Origin: an uncultured Planctomycetaceae bacterium
GTDB taxonomy: Bacteria > Planctomycetota > Planctomycetia > Pirellulales > Thermoguttaceae
Assembly: GCA_947307005.1 (NCBI GenBank)
Contig: CAMZHY010000241.1
Location: 1-6,114 of the forward strand
Reading direction: 5' to 3'
Length of the DNA: 6,114 nucleotides
Every line of letters begins with the position of its first letter. Within the stretch, counting starts at the first letter, position 1. The notes beneath the pieces were generated by a model. It saw only the letters and a list, made by a program, of their open reading frames with translations. It did not search any database and was not told the origin of the DNA. Shown here piece after piece: positions 5,510 to 6,114 of this stretch. Position numbers and translations under genes: made by a program.

Positions 5510-6079
5510 ATGACGCCTATAACGGAACGGCCTCTCGAGGCGCTAAAACCTTATCTGGGCAATCCCCGAAAGAACGCGGGCGCCGTCGCGGCGGTCGCGG
5601 AATCGATTCGCCGCTTCGGCTTTCGTCAGCCGCTCGTCGTCGACGGGGACGGCGTGATCGTCTGCGGTCATACGCGGTACGAGGCGGCGAAGTCGCTCAA
5701 GATGACGACGGTCCCCTGCGTTTCGGCGGAGGATTTGAGCCCCGAGGCGATTCGCGCCTATCGGTTGCTCGACAATAAACTGCACGAGAAGTCAAGCTGG
5801 GATTACGACGCGCTCGCGCTCGAACTCTCCGATTTAGACTACGATTTCTCCGCGTTCGACGTCAGCTTCGAGCCGCCGCCCTTTCTCGACGGCGAGACGG
5901 ACGACGTCGGGGCGTCGGCGAATTCGGAACCGTCCCTTGGCGGCGCCGCCGACGCGATCCCGAGCGTCTTTGAACTCGTCGTGAAGTGCGGCGACGAAGA
6001 GGAGCAGCGCGCGCTCTTCGAACGACTCGTTTCCGAAGGGTATAACGTCCGACTCTGCAACTTGAAGGGCGACGCGTAG
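5510..6079 (+). CDS. ParB N-terminal-like domain phage protein (no methyltransferase or HTH domain)
   Basis: The product has 189 residues. Residues about 7-95 are a ParB/sulfiredoxin-fold domain: YLGNPRKNAGAVAAVAESI, then FGFRQPLVVDGDGVIVCGHTR (residues 36-56) and YEAAKSLKMTTVPCV. The segment GHTRYEAA (53-60) fits the GxxRxxA motif that binds nucleotide (CTP) in ParB proteins. YRLLDNKLHEKSSWDYDALALEL (84-106) is typical of phage ParB-N proteins. These are often fused to a DNA methyltransferase; here that domain is missing. After a low-complexity linker (about 122-150) a second small unit reads VFELVVKCGDEEEQRAL, then LVSEGYNVRLCNL, a C-terminal pattern seen in similar phage proteins. No helix-turn-helix for parS-type DNA binding is visible, so plasmid-style partitioning is unlikely. 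AAGGAAG lies 6 bases before the ATG, and the gene is 27 bases after the connector-like gene. DNA handling or nuclease activity is possible but unproven. Confidence 0.8.
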   Translation: MTPITERPLEALKPYLGNPRKNAGAVAAVAESIRRFGFRQPLVVDGDGVIVCGHTRYEAAKSLKMTTVPCVSAEDLSPEAIRAYRLLDNKLHEKSSWDYDALALELSDLDYDFSAFDVSFEPPPFLDGETDDVGASANSEPSLGGAADAIPSVFELVVKCGDEEEQRALFERLVSEGYNVRLCNLKGDA

Positions 6080-6086
6080 ACGTTAA

Positions 6087-6093
6087 AAGGAGG
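6087..6093 (+). promoter_or_regulatory. Ribosome binding site of the gene leaving the right edge
   Basis: A perfect AAGGAGG lies 4 bases before an ATG at 6098 and 7 bases after the ParB-like stop codon. It is the main evidence that a further operon gene starts here. Confidence 0.65.
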
Positions 6094-6097
6094 GCGC

Positions 6098-6114
6098 ATG
6101 GCGACGACGCGATT
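6098..6114 (+). CDS. Start of a further gene, truncated by the window edge
   Basis: Only 17 bases are visible, encoding MATTR and part of a sixth codon. The close spacing to the ParB-like gene and the strong ribosome binding site indicate that the head operon continues. No function can be assigned; a DNA methyltransferase, terminase subunit or another structural gene would all fit the neighbourhood. Confidence 0.5.

Overview
The window looks like part of the head-gene region of a tailed (Caudoviricetes-type) phage or prophage, from a GC-rich bacterial host. The support for phage is the rightward block. It encodes a scaffold-like coiled-coil protein, an HK97-fold major capsid protein of the SU10/DUF5309 type, a DnaT-like/head-tail-connector-type protein, and a phage-style ParB-N domain protein. 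Codon use is strongly biased to GCG, TCG, GAC and CGN. One leftward protein combines a GSLRQAL-type N-terminus with a 'choice-of-anchor Q'-type motif, which is frequent in Planctomycetes and related bacteria. A planctomycete-type host is therefore plausible, but that is inference from style and not from a marker gene.

Layout. Positions 1-2858 hold three leftward genes packed as an operon: an exported, membrane-tethered trypsin-like protease (1419-2858), a small acidic-tailed protein of unknown function (1045-1422), and a beta-helix protein without signal peptide that runs off the left edge (1-1032). The first two overlap by 4 bases and the last two are 12 bases apart. Positions 2859-3055 are a 197-base divergent intergenic region. 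Positions 3056-6114 hold the rightward head operon: scaffold-like protein (3056-3820), major capsid protein (3849-5015), connector-like protein (5012-5482), ParB-like protein (5510-6079) and the first codons of another gene (6098 onward). No stretch over 300 bases lacks a gene.

How it fits together. The rightward genes would build the procapsid: scaffold and capsid protein assemble the shell, and the connector-like protein would join head and tail. The ParB-like protein probably handles DNA. The most notable signal is in the divergent region. Two inverted copies of a composite promoter-like motif (CTTTTTGnGAATAnC, 15 bases, GATAAT, 36 bases in total) sit in mirror image, each pointing at one operon. 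Each is followed, near the expected transcription start, by a hairpin. This suggests that the protease / small protein / beta-helix cassette is co-regulated with the capsid genes, which makes it a phage accessory or virion cassette and not unrelated flanking host DNA. No tRNA, rRNA, CRISPR array, insertion sequence, attachment site or convincing terminator was seen.
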